From CAZJBP01 sp964544115 (GTDB taxonomy: Bacteria; Verrucomicrobiota; Kiritimatiellia; UBA8416; JADHWI01), in assembly GCA_964544115.1 (NCBI GenBank), contig CAZJBP010000013.1, positions 1-31,403 of the forward strand: a stretch of DNA of 31,403 nucleotides, in the 5' to 3' direction. The position numbers and the translations under genes are program-made. This document shows, piece after piece, positions 30,305-31,403 of the stretch. Position 1 is the first letter of the stretch. Each line of letters begins with the position of its first letter. Below the pieces are notes generated by a model. That model saw only the letters and a list, made by a program, of their open reading frames with translations, did not search any database and was not told the origin of the DNA.

Positions 30305-31403
30305 ATGGGCATGGTAAGCTGGCTGATCCTGATTCCGTTCCTGACCGCCGTCTTGGTCCTGCTGACGCCGGCCCGCCGCGCGGGGTGGATCCGCTGGATC
30401 GCCGCGGCCGGCACGGGCCTTCACCTGCTCTTCACCGCCGTGGTCACGTTCAAGTTCTGGGCGCTGTGCTCCCCCGACCTGCCCTCCATGGCGACGGCCC
30501 GTGACATGAAGGTCTACATGGTGGAGCGCTGCGCGTGGTTCACCCCGCTCGGCATCCAGTACTTCGTGGGCCTCGACGGCGTGTCGCTCAGCATGGTGAT
30601 CCTGACCTCCATCGTGATCTTCACGGGCGTCATGGCCAGTTGGCGCGTCACGGACCGGGCCAAGGAATTCTTCGCCATGCTCCTGATCCTGGTCACCGGC
30701 GTGTTCGGCGTCTTCGTCAGTTTTGACCTGTTTCTGTTCTTCATGTTCTACGAGCTGGCGGTTCTGCCCATGTACCTCCTCATCGGCATCTGGGGCACCG
30801 GGCCGAAGGAATATGCCGCCATGAAGCTGACCCTGATGCTGATGCTGGGCTCGGCCTTCATTTTCGTCGGCATCCTTGCCGTCCATCACGCCTCGGGGCT
30901 GAACACCTTCGACCTCGTGCAGCTCGGCACGATCCCCTATGCGCGGGCGTTCCAGAAGTGGGTCTTCCCGATGGTCTTCATCGGCTTCGGCGTGCTCGGC
31001 GCGCTGTATCCGTTCCACACCTGGTCTCCGGACGGGCACGCCTCGGCGCCCACCGCCGTCTCCATGCTGCACGCAGGCGTGCTGATGAAGCTCGGCGGCT
31101 ACGGCGTCCTGCGCATTGCCGTGTACCTGCTGCCGGAGGGGGCCAAGATCTGGGGCCTGTTCTTCATGGTGCTCACAACGATCAACATCCTCTACGGCTC
31201 GCTGGGGGCGGTGATGCAGAAGGACCTGAAATACTTCACGGCCTACTCCTCGGTGAGCCACTGCGGGTTCGTGCTGTTTGGCGTGGCGACCCTGAACCTG
31301 CTTGGGATGAAGGGCGCCGTGATCCAGATGTTCAGCCACGGCATCATGACGGCCCTGTTCTTCTCCCTGATCGGCATGGTCTACGGGCGCACGCACACCC
31401 GCA
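30305..31403 (+). CDS. nuoM: NADH-quinone oxidoreductase subunit M, partial (runs off the window)
   Basis: The first 366 codons of an antiporter-like subunit; the 3' end lies outside. Hydrophobic segments alternate from residue 4. Signatures: GLDGVSLSMVIL, FFMFYELAVLPMYLLIGIWG with the pump Glu150, PFHTWSPDGHASAPTAVSMLHAGVLMKLGGYGVLR, and MQKDLKYFTAYSSVSHCGFVLFG. The ATG at 30305 has AAGG about 10 nt upstream; an ATG at 30311 is also possible. The usual next gene would be nuoN. Confidence 0.95.
   Translation, partial: MGMVSWLILIPFLTAVLVLLTPARRAGWIRWIAAAGTGLHLLFTAVVTFKFWALCSPDLPSMATARDMKVYMVERCAWFTPLGIQYFVGLDGVSLSMVILTSIVIFTGVMASWRVTDRAKEFFAMLLILVTGVFGVFVSFDLFLFFMFYELAVLPMYLLIGIWGTGPKEYAAMKLTLMLMLGSAFIFVGILAVHHASGLNTFDLVQLGTIPYARAFQKWVFPMVFIGFGVLGALYPFHTWSPDGHASAPTAVSMLHAGVLMKLGGYGVLRIAVYLLPEGAKIWGLFFMVLTTINILYGSLGAVMQKDLKYFTAYSSVSHCGFVLFGVATLNLLGMKGAVIQMFSHGIMTALFFSLIGMVYGRTHTR

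Noticed and set aside
28222..30414. 730-codon open frame on the minus strand opposite nuoL
   Set aside because: Low complexity, rich in His, Arg, Glu and Gly, with no domain; it is the antisense shadow of a GC-rich membrane-protein gene whose own frame matches NuoL over its full length.

Overview
The window is GC-rich, densely coded bacterial chromosome. Two large secreted proteins end in a tryptophan-rich, calcium-loop (thrombospondin-3-like) C-terminal module of a kind I associate with the PVC superphylum. Together with many weak ribosome binding sites, GTG starts and degenerate GAT-hexamer intergenic repeats, this suggests Kiritimatiellota or a related Verrucomicrobia-like lineage. That assignment is an inference from style; there is no rRNA or tRNA in the window to settle it.

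Layout. Positions 153-4862 hold a giant secreted subtilisin-type protease. It is followed by a small sigma-region-2-like protein (4938-5294) and the tRNA guanine-N7 methyltransferase TrmB (5308-5937). On the minus strand a GH2 glycosidase and a GT4 glycosyltransferase are translationally coupled (9195-5942). Facing them across a 440-bp regulatory gap with two palindromic elements is an Asp-box (sialidase-like) protein (9636-10949). An L,D-transpeptidase and a Crp/Fnr regulator follow (10994-12214). The regulator overlaps tail-to-tail with a membrane-tethered alpha/beta hydrolase (13193-12153). A 336-bp nested inverted-repeat (foldback) element at 13247-13582 separates that hydrolase from a phenylacetate-CoA-ligase-like adenylate-forming enzyme (13672-14973). 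Next comes a two-component pair: a hybrid histidine kinase (17502-15832) and a double-receiver regulator (15772-14954).

From 17763 there is a small single-pass membrane protein, then a minus-strand pair made of a TPR lipoprotein-like or exported protein and a purple-acid-phosphatase-like secreted enzyme (21256-18022). A YceI-family protein (21986-21324) and an orphan secreted protein (22151-22831) follow.

The last 8.5 kb is a tight respiratory complex I operon in the order nuoA-B-C-D-H-I-J-K-L-M (22958 to beyond the window end), with most genes overlapping by 4 nt. The NADH-oxidising genes nuoE, nuoF and nuoG are absent from their usual place between nuoD and nuoH. The local cluster therefore encodes the 11-subunit type core, which would need another electron input (for example ferredoxin) unless the N-module is encoded elsewhere.

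The most unusual structures are non-coding: the foldback element built from degenerate GATNNN hexamers, a concentric palindrome and a twin-hairpin repeat in the GH2/Asp-box intergenic region, and a heptanucleotide array that supplies the Shine-Dalgarno sequence of the transpeptidase gene. No transposase, integrase, CRISPR array, tRNA or rRNA was seen.
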